From Rothia sp. HMSC078H08 (GTDB lineage: Bacteria > Actinomycetota > Actinomycetes > Actinomycetales > Micrococcaceae): a stretch of DNA of 64,000 nt. The position numbers and the translations under genes were made by a program. Within the stretch, counting starts at the first letter, position 1. Every line of letters begins with the position of its first letter. Below the pieces are notes generated by a model that saw only the letters and a list, made by a program, of their open reading frames with translations, did not search any database and had not been told where the DNA came from. The stretch is from assembly GCF_001808955.1 (NCBI RefSeq), contig NZ_KV795253.1:76944-140943 (forward strand), read 5' to 3'. Of this stretch, positions 37,653 to 46,705 are shown piece after piece.

Positions 37653-38234
37653 TTACTTGCCGCCGCAGCCGCAACCACCGCATCCGCAGCCGCCGGACTT
37701 CACAGCCACCGAACCGGAGGTGGGGATACCGTCGCCGGTGTCGCCACCCATGAGGTTCACGCGGTTGCCAATCTCGGGGCCGCCGACCGGCTGGGGTGCC
37801 TTACCCGCCAGGGTTGCCGCGAAACCGGCGGGTTCGCCGCTCAGGTTCGGGATCATCGACGCCGCCGGGGAACCGGACGGGCCGCACGCAGCAGCTGCCG
37901 CGTTAGCCTTCGGCTGGGCGACCAGGTGGGCGCGCGCAAAACGCATAATCTGCTCGGCGGTCGGGTAGGAGAAGGACACCTTCACCTCACCGTTGACGAG
38001 CATGAGCGGCAGAACCTCGCGGCCGTTCATCTCAATCTGCTCCGCCACGGGGGCGCACTCTTCAAATGCGGAAGGGTAGGAGTCGGTGGAGTACACCTCA
38101 ATGTCCACGCCCGAATCCAGCGCCTCCTGCGCGGCACCCAGGAACTCGGAGCGCTCCATATCCTGCGGATCCTCCGGGTTCTCGCCGGGACCCGGAATAA
38201 ATACTTCAAGAACGGTCTCAGCCGCTTCAGTCAT
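37653..38234 (-). CDS. ArsD-like protein with glycine-cysteine C-terminus
   Basis: The 193-residue product starts with an ArsD-like thioredoxin-type fold: LEVFIPGP, then VDIEVYSTDSYPSAFEE and EVLPLMLVNGEVKVSFSYPTAEQI. The N-terminal Cys-Cys pair of real ArsD is missing; a lone C66-like residue (EECAPVA) remains. The C-terminus ends in GGCGCGGCGCGG, four cysteines that look like a metal or metalloid site. The ATG at 38234 was chosen (AAAAGG upstream). No ars operon is adjacent. A metal-binding role is inferred from the tail only. Confidence 0.6.
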   Translation of the reverse strand: MTEAAETVLEVFIPGPGENPEDPQDMERSEFLGAAQEALDSGVDIEVYSTDSYPSAFEECAPVAEQIEMNGREVLPLMLVNGEVKVSFSYPTAEQIMRFARAHLVAQPKANAAAAACGPSGSPAASMIPNLSGEPAGFAATLAGKAPQPVGGPEIGNRVNLMGGDTGDGIPTSGSVAVKSGGCGCGGCGCGGK

Positions 38235-38573
38235 CAGTTTCAGCCTTTTCTCTCTTATGGGCACCGGCTCGGGGGGAGGGGTGCCAGTCCTTCACTAAGT
38301 GTACTCGCGACCTCAAGAGTGCAGAAGTGTGAGTTGAAGTTCCAGATTTGCGGAATATTTGCAGAATTCGAGTCGAATGACCCTCAGCTCGTGAGCTACG
38401 GGTTTAGGTGTTGTATTCTGAGTGCATATGCACCGGAGTGTGCGAACCCTGCAATTCAGGCAGGCGCCGCCCGGTGTGAGACCAAGAAGGCAACGACGCC
38501 CGCATCCGACGCGGACGCATCAGCGCTACAAATACACGCTATTCATAGCGCAACACGACCAGAAGGAGCATAC
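38235..38573. promoter_or_regulatory. Divergent promoter region of the ArsD-like gene and crr
   Basis: No gene is supported here. An AGCTCGTGAGCT palindrome lies near 38387, and TATTCT near 38415 may be the crr -10. A strong SD (AGAAGGAG) precedes crr. Confidence 0.35.
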
Positions 38574-39086
38574 ATGTTCGGTTTCGGCAAGAAGAAGAAG
38601 GAAGCTGCCGCACAGGAAGCATCGTCCGCAGACGTCTACGTCGCACCTGCTACCGGCGAGTACCTGCCGCTGAGCGAAGTCTCCGACCCCGTTTTCTCTC
38701 AGGGCGTTATGGGCGACGGCTACGCAGTGAACCCCACCGCAGGCACCATCGTCGCACCCGTTGCAGGCACCATTGCACTGATTCAGGACACCCTGCACGC
38801 ATTCATGCTCCGCACTGAAAACGGCGGTGAGGTACTGGTCCACATCGGTATCGACACCGTTGAGCTCGGCGGCGACGGCTTCACCAAGCTCGCTAACGTA
38901 GGTGACAAGGTTGAGGCAGGCGCACCCATTATCGAGGTCGACTGGGCAGCTATCGAGGGTCGCATCCCCTCCAAGGAAACCATGGTGATGATTACCAACA
39001 CCGCAAAGTTCAACATCTCCAAGGACTCTGAGTCCCGCCGCCCCGTTGCAGCCGGTGACCGCGTCGCTCAGGCATCCAAGAAGTAA
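38574..39086 (+). CDS. crr: PTS glucose-type EIIA component
   Basis: The 170-residue protein is a stand-alone EIIA-Glc domain that passes phosphate from HPr to an EIIBC permease. The active-site pair is H75 (DTLHAFML) and phosphoryl-accepting H90 (VLVHIGIDTVELGGDGF). A lysine-rich leader (FGFGKKKKE) may be membrane-associating, as in the E. coli protein. No EIIBC gene is nearby. An upstream frame extension is an artefact. The gene ends at a T-rich terminator. Confidence 0.93.
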   Translation: MFGFGKKKKEAAAQEASSADVYVAPATGEYLPLSEVSDPVFSQGVMGDGYAVNPTAGTIVAPVAGTIALIQDTLHAFMLRTENGGEVLVHIGIDTVELGGDGFTKLANVGDKVEAGAPIIEVDWAAIEGRIPSKETMVMITNTAKFNISKDSESRRPVAAGDRVAQASKK

Positions 39087-39156
39087 GCTGAACCAGCGAA
39101 AATAGCTCAGCTTCAACAGCGGTGAAAACCCGCGAAAATACTTAACGCAAAAGGTC

Positions 39157-39197
39157 GCGTCCTGCAGGCTCAATCGGGCTACAGGCGCGGCTTTTTT
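39157..39197 (+). terminator. Terminator after crr
   Basis: CGCG-T-CCTG pairs with CAGG-CGCG with a one-base bulge and a 17-base loop, followed by six T. A smaller GCCGCT/AGCGGC hairpin lies at 39233-39250; the remaining intergenic bases hold no gene. Confidence 0.75.
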
Positions 39198-39476
39198 CGT
39201 TACACGAGAAATTTTTTAACGCCGCATGAAATGCCGCTATTAAAAGCGGCGGAAAAGGAGGAACACATTCACCCGCATTGCACAGCGGGTAAGAATGAGG
39301 CGCACATAATACCCTATTTGCTTGTGAACGCAGTGAATCACCGATAAAAAATCGTTATCCTACATAGAAGTTGCAGTTTGAGTTGAGAGAATCCGGACCC
39401 TCAGCTATAAACCAAAACTTCAATGACCAACCACACACATTACGCTCAACTCATAAACGAAAAAAGGACCACTACG

Positions 39477-41081
39477 GTGACTGCATTCCCGAAGATCTCC
39501 AAGAATCTGAGCCGCCGCGGCTTCATTGGCGCCTCCACTCTGGCGCCCGCCGCCCTCATGCTCCAGGCAGGCGAAGCCCACGCCGCAGCCAACACCCGCG
39601 CACAGCTCGCGGCAGTACACAGCGGCTCCCCCGCACATCAGCTGCTCTACAAGACCGATGAATTCTTCATCGCCCACCGCGGTGCCGGCAACATCAGCCC
39701 CGAGCACACCGCCTACGCCTACGCAGAGTCCGTACGCCGCGGCGCCCTCGCCGTCGAAATTTCCGTACGCACCACCAGCGACGGCCAGTTCGTCTGCATG
39801 CACGACACCAACATCAAGCGCACCACCGGCGCATCCATGGACGTGCGCGGCCACACCCTCGCCGAACTGCGCCAGCACAAGGTCAACATGCGCAAGAACC
39901 TGGGCGAAAAGACCGACCTGTACAACATCCCCACCCTCGAAGAAGCCATCGCAGCCGTTGACGCCGTACCCGCAGGCGGCGAATATGCCTCCGTCGGCGG
40001 CAAGAAGGTCGTACTGTTCCTCGAAGCGAAGGACGGCCCCGCACAGGCAGGCCTCGTCAAGTTCATCACCGAACGCGGCCTGCAGCGCCGCACCGTCATC
40101 AAGATGTACCGTGACGGCAGCGGCGGCTTCAAGCCCACCTCCCGCTACCTGAAGCTTGCCAACTCCGCAGGCTGTGCCACCTGGTGCTACTTCGACGGCG
40201 GCGACCCCATCGATAAGATTTCCGCAATGGCACGCCACGAAAACGTGGACGCCATCGGCGTACCCTACTACGAGAAGCCGACCGGCGCTTCCCAGGGCTC
40301 CATGAGCGAAGAGAACGTACGCGCCCTCACCGGCCTCGGCAAGGCAGTCATCGTCTGGGAAATCCACCGCCGCTCCGCCTACGAAAAGTACAAGGCACTG
40401 GGCGTGAAGGGCTTCATGTGCCCCGACCCCTACTGGGTAATCGGTGACCCCTTCGACTCCAGCGTCAAGATCAAGACCGGCAAGCGTCCCCACGGCATGC
40501 TGCCCGCCGACCCCTCCGTCGCAGCGGACATGCCCGACCTGACCGGCGTAGCCATCGTGCACAACCAGCGCTACGACGAATCCGTACTGCTCGGCCCGCT
40601 GGCGAACTACACCACCCGCGAAAAGTACACCCTCGACTTCTCCATGAAGTGGACCGGTGCACTGCCGCAGCAGGACGGCCACTACGGCTACGTCGCTTTC
40701 GGTCGCGAACACGACGGCCCCTTCGGCATCGGCAAGAAGTTCGCCGCAAACCAGGAAGACGGCACCTACGTGCTCGCCATCCGCCCCAACTACCGCGGCG
40801 GCTCCGTAGCGCAGATTCTCTGCTTCGAACCCAACCAGGCAAGCCCGCGCGTGCTGCACACCATGAAGCTGCGCCAGAAGGTCACCACCGGCCAGGCACT
40901 GAACTGCAAGATTGTGGTGAACAAGAACAGCTTCTACTACACGGTCAACGGCCAATACTCCAGCCCCATCAACCACAGCGCCTACCGCGGCCCGTACGTA
41001 CACTTCGGCCGCTTCCACGGCACCAACGATGGCGGTCCTCTGGAGCTGACTCGAATCGAGGCACGTCAGTCCTGGATTTGA
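39477..41081 (+). CDS. Tat-exported glycerophosphodiester phosphodiesterase with C-terminal lectin-like domain
   Basis: I place the start at the GTG at 39477 (AAAAGGA upstream), giving 534 residues that begin with a Tat signal (SRRGFIGAS...AGEAHA). Residues about 55-320 are a GDPD TIM-barrel with HRGAGNISPEHT, AVEISVRTTSDGQFVCMHD and LEAKD, which hydrolyses glycerophosphodiesters. Residues about 350-530 form a beta-rich, concanavalin/laminin-G-like domain that may bind surface glycans. An exported enzyme of this type could release glycerol phosphate from teichoic acid or phospholipid headgroups. It stands alone. Confidence 0.85.
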   Translation: MTAFPKISKNLSRRGFIGASTLAPAALMLQAGEAHAAANTRAQLAAVHSGSPAHQLLYKTDEFFIAHRGAGNISPEHTAYAYAESVRRGALAVEISVRTTSDGQFVCMHDTNIKRTTGASMDVRGHTLAELRQHKVNMRKNLGEKTDLYNIPTLEEAIAAVDAVPAGGEYASVGGKKVVLFLEAKDGPAQAGLVKFITERGLQRRTVIKMYRDGSGGFKPTSRYLKLANSAGCATWCYFDGGDPIDKISAMARHENVDAIGVPYYEKPTGASQGSMSEENVRALTGLGKAVIVWEIHRRSAYEKYKALGVKGFMCPDPYWVIGDPFDSSVKIKTGKRPHGMLPADPSVAADMPDLTGVAIVHNQRYDESVLLGPLANYTTREKYTLDFSMKWTGALPQQDGHYGYVAFGREHDGPFGIGKKFAANQEDGTYVLAIRPNYRGGSVAQILCFEPNQASPRVLHTMKLRQKVTTGQALNCKIVVNKNSFYYTVNGQYSSPINHSAYRGPYVHFGRFHGTNDGGPLELTRIEARQSWI

Positions 41082-41547
41082 GAGGACCGGTGGGCCTAGT
41101 CCACCTAGGGGCCCGCCTCACCGCCGCTCAGCGGTGAGAACACGGGTACCGGGCAGAGCGGATGCAACACCGAGCATCCCTTCCGGGCAACGCTTTCCAT
41201 AATCCCCAGCTCCATAATTCTCAGATAGGCGCTCGCACACCGAGTGAGAATCAACCTGAAGAATCCACCCGAAGGGGGTCGTATCCACAGCGGATGCGGC
41301 CCCCTTCGGCGTGCCCGCGGCCTTTTCAGGGTCGGGCGAGGGGGAAAGGTGGGGGAGGGCGGACTGGGACGTGTAGGTGGGGGACGTGTAGGCGCGCGGG
41401 GCAGGGGAGAGAACCGCAGGGTTGGTTCGAGGCGCGCAAGGACGTATAGGCGCGCGGGGCAGGTTCGAGGGGTAGGGGAGCGTGCAGGACTAGAATTAAA
41501 AGCGTCAGAGTCGACCGCACCGGCCGCCCCAACCCGAAAGGCACGCC
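41082..41547. other. Gene-free G-rich intergenic region
   Basis: The stretch has a CTCACCGC/GCGGTGAG hairpin (41117-41138) after the GDPD gene and a direct 22-base repeat (ACGTGTAGGCGCGCGGGGCA at 41384 and the same with TATAGG near 41441). TAGAAT near 41490 could be the gabD -10. I see no protein-coding signal. Confidence 0.45.
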
Positions 41548-43227
41548 ATGACCACCTCGCCCGAAAACCCCGCCGCAAACACGGCACCAGAGAGCCCCAC
41601 TTCCGAAAAGCCCGCCGCAAAGTCCGCCGAACTGCGGGGGCGCACCGAACCGCACATGCAAAGCATCAACATGCCGCAGCGCGAACCCATCGACCCCTAC
41701 GAACGGCCCTCCTACCCCTTCTTCTACGTGCCCACCGACCTGCTCATCGGCGGCACCTGGGTCACCGGTGACAACGGCTCCTTCCCCGTGCACAACCCCT
41801 CCTGTGGCCAAATCCTCGCGCACGTCGCCGACGCCAGCATCGAACAGGGCATCGAAGCACTCGACGCCGCCTGCGACGCCCGCACCTCATGGGCGGCAAC
41901 CAGCCCCCGCGAACGCGCCGACATCCTCAACCGCGCCTACACGCTCATGACGCAGCGCACCGAGGTCATCGCCCGGCTCATGACCCTCGAAATGGGCAAG
42001 CCCCTCGACCAGTCCCGCGGCGAGGTCGCCTACGCCGCGAACTACCTGCGCTGGTACGCCGAAGAAGCCGCCCGTAGCTTCGGCCGCACCGCGGTCGCCC
42101 CCGAATCCGGCCTGCAGATCACCACCGTGCGCCGCCCCGTGGGCCCCTGCCTGCTCATCACCCCCTGGAACTTCCCGCTCGCCATGGCGGCACGCAAGGT
42201 CGCCCCGGCGCTCGCGGCGGGTTGCACCGCGGTGCTCAAGCCCGCCTCCCTGACTCCGCTCAGCTCCCTGTACTTCGCGTCCCTGATGCGTGAGGCGGGC
42301 CTGCCGGACGGCGTGCTGAACGTGGTGACCACCTCCCGCACCAGCGAGGTTGTCTCCGCGCTGATGGCTGATGAGCGCCTGCGGAAGGTCTCGTTCACCG
42401 GCTCCACCGCCGTGGGCCGCACCCTGCTCGCGCAGGCCTCGCAGAACGTTCTGCGCACCTCCATGGAGCTGGGTGGCAACGCCCCGTTCATCGTCTTTGA
42501 GGACGCGGACATCCCCGCCGCTGTGGAGGGTGCCTACGCGGCGAAGATGAGGAATATGGGCGAGGCCTGCACCGCCGCCAACCGATTCATTGTGCACGAG
42601 GACGTGGCAGAAGAGTTCACGCGCGCCTTCGTGGAACGTATGGAGGCGACCGTCGTGGGTGACGGAGCTATCGACGGAACCGAATGTGGGCCGCTAATTC
42701 AACCTTCAGCGGTTGAATCCATGCTTTTTATGGTGGAAGACGCCCTGGGCAAGGGCGCGCTCCTCGCCTGCGGCGGAGACATTCCCGAGCTGGAGGAGAA
42801 CGTTCCGAGCGATACCGGCGGCATGCCCAAGAACCTGAACAAGGGCAACTTCGTGACACCCACCGTGCTGACCGGCGTGACCGATTCGATGCGCGTGTGG
42901 CGTGAAGAAATCTTCGGCCCCGTCGCCCCGATTGCCACGTTCGGCGGCTACGGCGAGGAAGGCGAACGCACCGCCCTGAAGCTCGCCAACGACACTGAGT
43001 ACGGCCTGGCGGCGTACGTGTACACGAGCAACCACCCGCGCTTTACGCGCATGGCGGCTGGTCTGGAGTTCGGCCTGATCGGTTACAACTCCGGCGTTAT
43101 CTCGAACGCGGCGGCACCCTTTGGCGGTGTGAAGCAGTCCGGCATGGGCCGCGAGGGCGGCCCGGAGGGCCTGGAAGAGTACACCGAGCTGCAGTACATC
43201 GGCGCACCGAACCCGTTCGCCGGGTAG
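41548..43227 (+). CDS. gabD: Succinate-semialdehyde dehydrogenase (aldehyde dehydrogenase family)
   Basis: The 559-residue enzyme has the aldehyde-dehydrogenase signatures WNFPLAMAARKVAPALAAG, FTGSTAVGR, the general-base glutamate in MELGGNAP and the catalytic cysteine in MGEACTAANRF. Overall similarity is to the GabD type that oxidises succinic semialdehyde with NAD(P). The N-terminal 65 residues are extra, proline- and alanine-rich and possibly disordered. The ATG has a GAAAGG SD. No gabT is adjacent; with gdh it may join amino-acid carbon to the TCA cycle. Substrate is inferred from the family. Confidence 0.88.
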   Translation: MTTSPENPAANTAPESPTSEKPAAKSAELRGRTEPHMQSINMPQREPIDPYERPSYPFFYVPTDLLIGGTWVTGDNGSFPVHNPSCGQILAHVADASIEQGIEALDAACDARTSWAATSPRERADILNRAYTLMTQRTEVIARLMTLEMGKPLDQSRGEVAYAANYLRWYAEEAARSFGRTAVAPESGLQITTVRRPVGPCLLITPWNFPLAMAARKVAPALAAGCTAVLKPASLTPLSSLYFASLMREAGLPDGVLNVVTTSRTSEVVSALMADERLRKVSFTGSTAVGRTLLAQASQNVLRTSMELGGNAPFIVFEDADIPAAVEGAYAAKMRNMGEACTAANRFIVHEDVAEEFTRAFVERMEATVVGDGAIDGTECGPLIQPSAVESMLFMVEDALGKGALLACGGDIPELEENVPSDTGGMPKNLNKGNFVTPTVLTGVTDSMRVWREEIFGPVAPIATFGGYGEEGERTALKLANDTEYGLAAYVYTSNHPRFTRMAAGLEFGLIGYNSGVISNAAAPFGGVKQSGMGREGGPEGLEEYTELQYIGAPNPFAG

Positions 43228-43296
43228 GCGAGCGGCCGTCGGGTTGGTGGTTAGCTATATCCGGCGTGTAGCTGGGCGCAGAGAGTCCTGAATACG

Positions 43297-43342
43297 GCGA
43301 AGCCCCGGTGGGTACCCGAGAAGGTGCCCGCCGGGGCTTCGC
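43297..43342. terminator. Terminator between gabD and the sucrase/ferredoxin-like gene
   Basis: A long stem (12 bp, 43297-43308 with 43331-43342, then GGTGGGTACC inside) separates the convergent genes. Confidence 0.85.
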
Positions 43343-43397
43343 GCTGTCTACATCATGCGCGGGTGCTAGAGCTGGCGCTGCCTAGCACTGACTCTGC

Positions 43398-44507
43398 CTA
43401 GAGCTGACGCAGCGCGAGCAGCTCGCGGCTGAAAGCATCTGCGGGACCCTTGCCGCACGAGTTGGGGCGCGGCTCAAGGGTGACCCGCTCGAAGAAGGTG
43501 ACCCAGGTGCGTCCGTCGGTGTGGGAGGTGAGTGCCGCCTCCAGGGTGAGGTGTTCGGCGGTGTCTACCGCGGGGTCGATGCCCGCCTCGAGGAGTGTAC
43601 TCATTGCCTCCGTTACCGATGTTTCACGTGAAACCAAACCTCCAGAGGTTACTTCTTCACCCTTTTTCTCCAGCTCGAGGCGTACGGCAACCTCCGCCGC
43701 CTGCTCCACCGGGGTATCCGTGCTGCGGCCTCGCAGGCCGTGCAGCGACGGAATGGCACGGCCCGCCAGCGACAGGTACGCCGCCAGCGCCGAAGGCTCC
43801 GAGAGGCGACCGTAGGTGTAGCCGGTGGGCAGCATAATGCCGACCGGGGCAAAGCGGTGACCGCCCGTATGCGAGCACTCCCAGACCGCATTACCCGGCA
43901 GGATATCCGCCAGGTGCGCCGCAATGGGGCGACCGCGCAGGGCGCAGCAGCGGTCACGCTTGGAGTGGGTGCACACGAGAATAACGGGGGAGTCCATGAG
44001 CTCCGCGCCGGTCGCCTGAATCAACTCCTGGGGGTTGCCCAGGGGTAGGTCGAGGAGCTGTTCGGGGGTGCTCACACTGAACGAGTAGAGCTTCTCCTCA
44101 CCCGGGGTGCAGAGCGCGTAGAGCACCCGGTGGGTCGGATTGCCGGATGCATCCGGTGCGCCGTGCAGTACACGCCCCGCCCTGCCCACCTGGCGGATCA
44201 GCAGGAACTTCAAACCCGCCTGCGAGACTGCCTCGCCCAACGCCTCCGAAAGCTCCTCGCCGAGGGCGGTGCCGTCCAGCACGTCGCGGCCCCAGTGACC
44301 CACGTGCTCGAGCGCCAGCCATGCGGTGGCGCGTCCGGCGGTGCCGCCGAGAGCCTCGTCGTCGTAGAGGGAGCAGGAGTCTGCGGGAATCGTGGTGGCG
44401 CGGGTACGCGAGGAGAGTTCGTCGGCGTGTGCGGCACGCAGATTGTTCAGCTCGGCGGGGTTGGTGGCGCGCGGCTCGGGGGTTGCGGGGGTGCAGGATT
44501 CAGTCAT
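43398..44507 (-). CDS. Sucrase/ferredoxin-like (Suc_Fer) protein
   Basis: The 369-residue protein belongs to the Suc_Fer-like family with a thioredoxin-like ferredoxin domain. The cluster-ligand motifs VCTHSKRDRCCALRG and VWECSHTGGHRFAP are intact, so a [2Fe-2S] cluster is likely. The rest lacks recognisable enzyme motifs; family functions are poorly known. A perfect parS core overlaps the codons for VSRET. The neighbouring minus-strand gene, 113 bases upstream, is an unrelated TetR regulator. Confidence 0.82.
   Translation of the reverse strand: MTESCTPATPEPRATNPAELNNLRAAHADELSSRTRATTIPADSCSLYDDEALGGTAGRATAWLALEHVGHWGRDVLDGTALGEELSEALGEAVSQAGLKFLLIRQVGRAGRVLHGAPDASGNPTHRVLYALCTPGEEKLYSFSVSTPEQLLDLPLGNPQELIQATGAELMDSPVILVCTHSKRDRCCALRGRPIAAHLADILPGNAVWECSHTGGHRFAPVGIMLPTGYTYGRLSEPSALAAYLSLAGRAIPSLHGLRGRSTDTPVEQAAEVAVRLELEKKGEEVTSGGLVSRETSVTEAMSTLLEAGIDPAVDTAEHLTLEAALTSHTDGRTWVTFFERVTLEPRPNSCGKGPADAFSRELLALRQL
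43621..43634. other. parS site (ParB-binding, chromosome segregation)
   Basis: GTTTCACGTGAAAC is the perfect palindromic core of the bacterial parS consensus, flanked by T on the left as in the consensus and C instead of A on the right. ParB loads here and spreads, which organises the origin region. It lies inside the sucrase/ferredoxin-like gene. I did not find a second copy by eye. Confidence 0.85.
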
Positions 44508-44620
44508 GGTTTCTCGATTCTACGCCTGCAGGATGTGAATGACCTATGTTGCCCCTGTATGGTCTAAATGCTGAAAAACAACCGATCAAGGGTGATTTTT
44601 GGGGACTATCGGGCGGTCAA

Positions 44621-45244
44621 CTACTCAGGAAGAAGTGCTGAGGCGACGCGGTAGAGGCGGTCCTTTTCCTTGGGGGTGCCGAAGAAGGAGCGGAGCATGT
44701 ACCCCTGGAAGACCATCATGAAGGCGTCTGCAGTGTCGCGGGCGTAGTCGGCGATGAGCGCCTCCTGTTCGGGGGTGCGCTGCGCTGAATTGGGGTTGAT
44801 TTCGTGTAGAACGCTGAGCTGTTCGGCTGCCCAGGGGGTGAGGGTCTTTACGATGATGCCCTGCAATAGAGGCATGGTGTCTGCGGTTGCCCTGGCGATT
44901 TCGGGTGCGTGGAGCGATCCGGCGCGGATGCGCAGCATGGCGGAGAAATTGTCGTTTACCAGCTGGTTCGTGTGGATGGTTTCGAGAATATCCTGGGGGC
45001 CTGCGCCTTCGGGGAGTGTTTCGTAGAGCTCCTTGACGTTGTTGAGGCGCTCGTTGATGGCGGTGATGAGGATGTCTTCTTTGCCGGAGAAGTGCGAGTA
45101 GATGGACCCGGAGGACAGTCCGGAGGCTTTGATGATGTCGCTCATGGAGGTGTTGGTGTAGCCGCGCTCGAGGAAGCAGTCGATGGCGGCTTCGATGATT
45201 TGGGCTCGGCGTGCGGCTTTGGTGGCGTCTGTTAGTCGGGGCAT
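44621..45244 (-). CDS. TetR-family repressor
   Basis: The 207-residue protein has an N-terminal TetR helix-turn-helix (IIEAAIDCFLERGYTNTSMSDI, SSGSIYSHFSGKEDIL) and an all-helical ligand domain. It is divergent from the membrane-protein gene at 45402, and two matching palindromes fill the 157-base gap, so it very likely represses that gene and itself. The inducer is unknown. Confidence 0.92.
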   Translation of the reverse strand: MPRLTDATKAARRAQIIEAAIDCFLERGYTNTSMSDIIKASGLSSGSIYSHFSGKEDILITAINERLNNVKELYETLPEGAGPQDILETIHTNQLVNDNFSAMLRIRAGSLHAPEIARATADTMPLLQGIIVKTLTPWAAEQLSVLHEINPNSAQRTPEQEALIADYARDTADAFMMVFQGYMLRSFFGTPKEKDRLYRVASALLPE

Positions 45245-45309
45245 GGTTCCAGTCTAGGGGTTTGGGGCTCAGAAGGTATAAACACAATGCTGATTCTTTT
45301 TGTGACCTT

Positions 45310-45393
45310 GCAAACAAAATAGCTATTTCGTTTGCGCGTGCCAAAAATCGGAGTAGAGTTCTAGCTCGTAAACGAAATAAGCATTTTGTTTGG
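45310..45393. promoter_or_regulatory. Two TetR operators in the divergent promoter region
   Basis: Site 1 (45310-45335) and site 2 (45368-45393) share the dyad CAAAC(A/G)AAATA-N2/4-TATTT(C/T)GTTTG, with one or two mismatches per arm. Their centres are 58 bp apart. Site 2 overlaps the SD of the membrane-protein gene, so repression could act on transcription and translation start. Confidence 0.8.
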
Positions 45394-45401
45394 AGATTGC
45401 C

Positions 45402-46568
45402 GTGAACAACGAAACCACCACCGCAGTCACCGCAGAATCGGTGACCGCAGCAGAAACCAGCGCCGCAAGCCCTGAGCGCTCCTCCTGGATCAAGGTCATC
45501 AGCACCTCCCTGCTGGCATCCCTGATTGTCGCGGTCGTCATCCTCGCCTTCACCTGGCCCACCAAGACCATGGAAGCAAAGAACCTGCCCGTCTCTATCG
45601 CAGGCCCCGAGGTGACCGTCAGTCAGTTTGAACAGTCCCTCAAAGACCAAGGTATTGAAACCTTCGACTTGAAGCAGGCATCCTCCCGCAAAGAGGCTGA
45701 ACAGCAAATCAAGCAGCGCGAAACCTACGGCGCAATCATCTTCACCGAAGGCGCCGCCCCCGAAGTGCTGACCGCACCAGCCGCAAACGCCGCAGCAACC
45801 CAGATGCTCAACGGTGTTGCCACCCAGCTGAACGCGCAGATTCAGCAGAAGGCACTCGCCGCTAAGACGGAAGCCCTCACCCAGGCGGTGCAGACGGGCG
45901 GTGAACAGGGTGCGCAGGCCGCCGCCCAGCTGGAGCAGATGAAGGTGCAGGCCGAGCAGGCATCCGCAATGGCGGTGAAGACCACCGTCGTGGTACCCCT
46001 GAGTGAGAATGACTCCTCCGGTTCCGGTATCGCTATCTCCGCATTTCCGCTGGTCATTGGCGGTATTCTCGGCGGTTCCTTCTCCGTACTGCGCGTGAAC
46101 GGCACCTGGCGCCGCTTCGCCACCGCAACCCTGTACTCCGTCATCGGTGGTGCACTGACCGCCCTGATTCTGAACGTCTGGTTCGGCATCATCCCCGGCG
46201 ACTTCGCAACCCTGTGGGCTGCGTTCGGCGCTACCTACCTGGCGACCGCCTTCTTCATTGTGGGTGTGGGTGCACTGTCTTCGCCGCTGATTGGTCTCGC
46301 AGTAGGCGCGGTCATCACCATGTTCATTGGTAACCCGATTTCGGGCGCAAGTATGCCGAGCGTGTTCCTGCCCGGTGTGTGGGGGCAGATTGGTCAGATG
46401 TTGGTGCCGGGTGCCTCCTCGACTCTGCTGCGTTCGATTGCGTACTTCCCGGAGGTTGCAACGAGTGACCAGTGGCTGGTGCTTGGTTCCTGGATTGCGT
46501 TCGGTCTGCTGACCGGCGTGATTGGCTGGGGTCTCAAGGAGCGCCGCACCGCAACGGTGGAGGCATAA
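45402..46568 (+). CDS. YhgE/ABC-2-like membrane protein, TetR-controlled
   Basis: I chose the GTG at 45402 (GGAG six bases upstream). The 388-residue protein has one N-terminal helix (VISTSLLASLIVAVVILAF), an extracellular region of about 150 residues with an alanine/glutamine-rich coiled coil (about 120-180), and five or six C-terminal helices. This layout is that of the YhgE/Pip or ABC-2 permease-like exporters often paired with TetR regulators. No ATPase gene is adjacent. A role in export of a toxic hydrophobic compound is inferred from the pairing. Confidence 0.7.
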   Translation: MNNETTTAVTAESVTAAETSAASPERSSWIKVISTSLLASLIVAVVILAFTWPTKTMEAKNLPVSIAGPEVTVSQFEQSLKDQGIETFDLKQASSRKEAEQQIKQRETYGAIIFTEGAAPEVLTAPAANAAATQMLNGVATQLNAQIQQKALAAKTEALTQAVQTGGEQGAQAAAQLEQMKVQAEQASAMAVKTTVVVPLSENDSSGSGIAISAFPLVIGGILGGSFSVLRVNGTWRRFATATLYSVIGGALTALILNVWFGIIPGDFATLWAAFGATYLATAFFIVGVGALSSPLIGLAVGAVITMFIGNPISGASMPSVFLPGVWGQIGQMLVPGASSTLLRSIAYFPEVATSDQWLVLGSWIAFGLLTGVIGWGLKERRTATVEA

Positions 46569-46629
46569 CCACCGCGGGTTGGATAACCGGCGCAACGTAG
46601 CCGGCACAATATGGCCGGTACAAGGTAAG

Positions 46630-46670
46630 AAGGGTGTGCGCCGCGTTCACTGAACACGGCACACACCCTT
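46630..46670. terminator. Bidirectional terminator
   Basis: AAGGGTGTG pairs with CACACCCTT, with an inner CCG-GTTCA stem, between two convergent genes. T residues follow on the plus side. Confidence 0.85.
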
Positions 46671-46705
46671 TCGGCACACCGACTATTACCGGCTGTTATT
46701 CGCTG

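Noticed and set aside
37635-38573. N-terminal extension of the crr frame
   Set aside because: A strong SD and ATG at 38574 and the known length of EIIA fix the start; the upstream part overlaps the ArsD-like gene.
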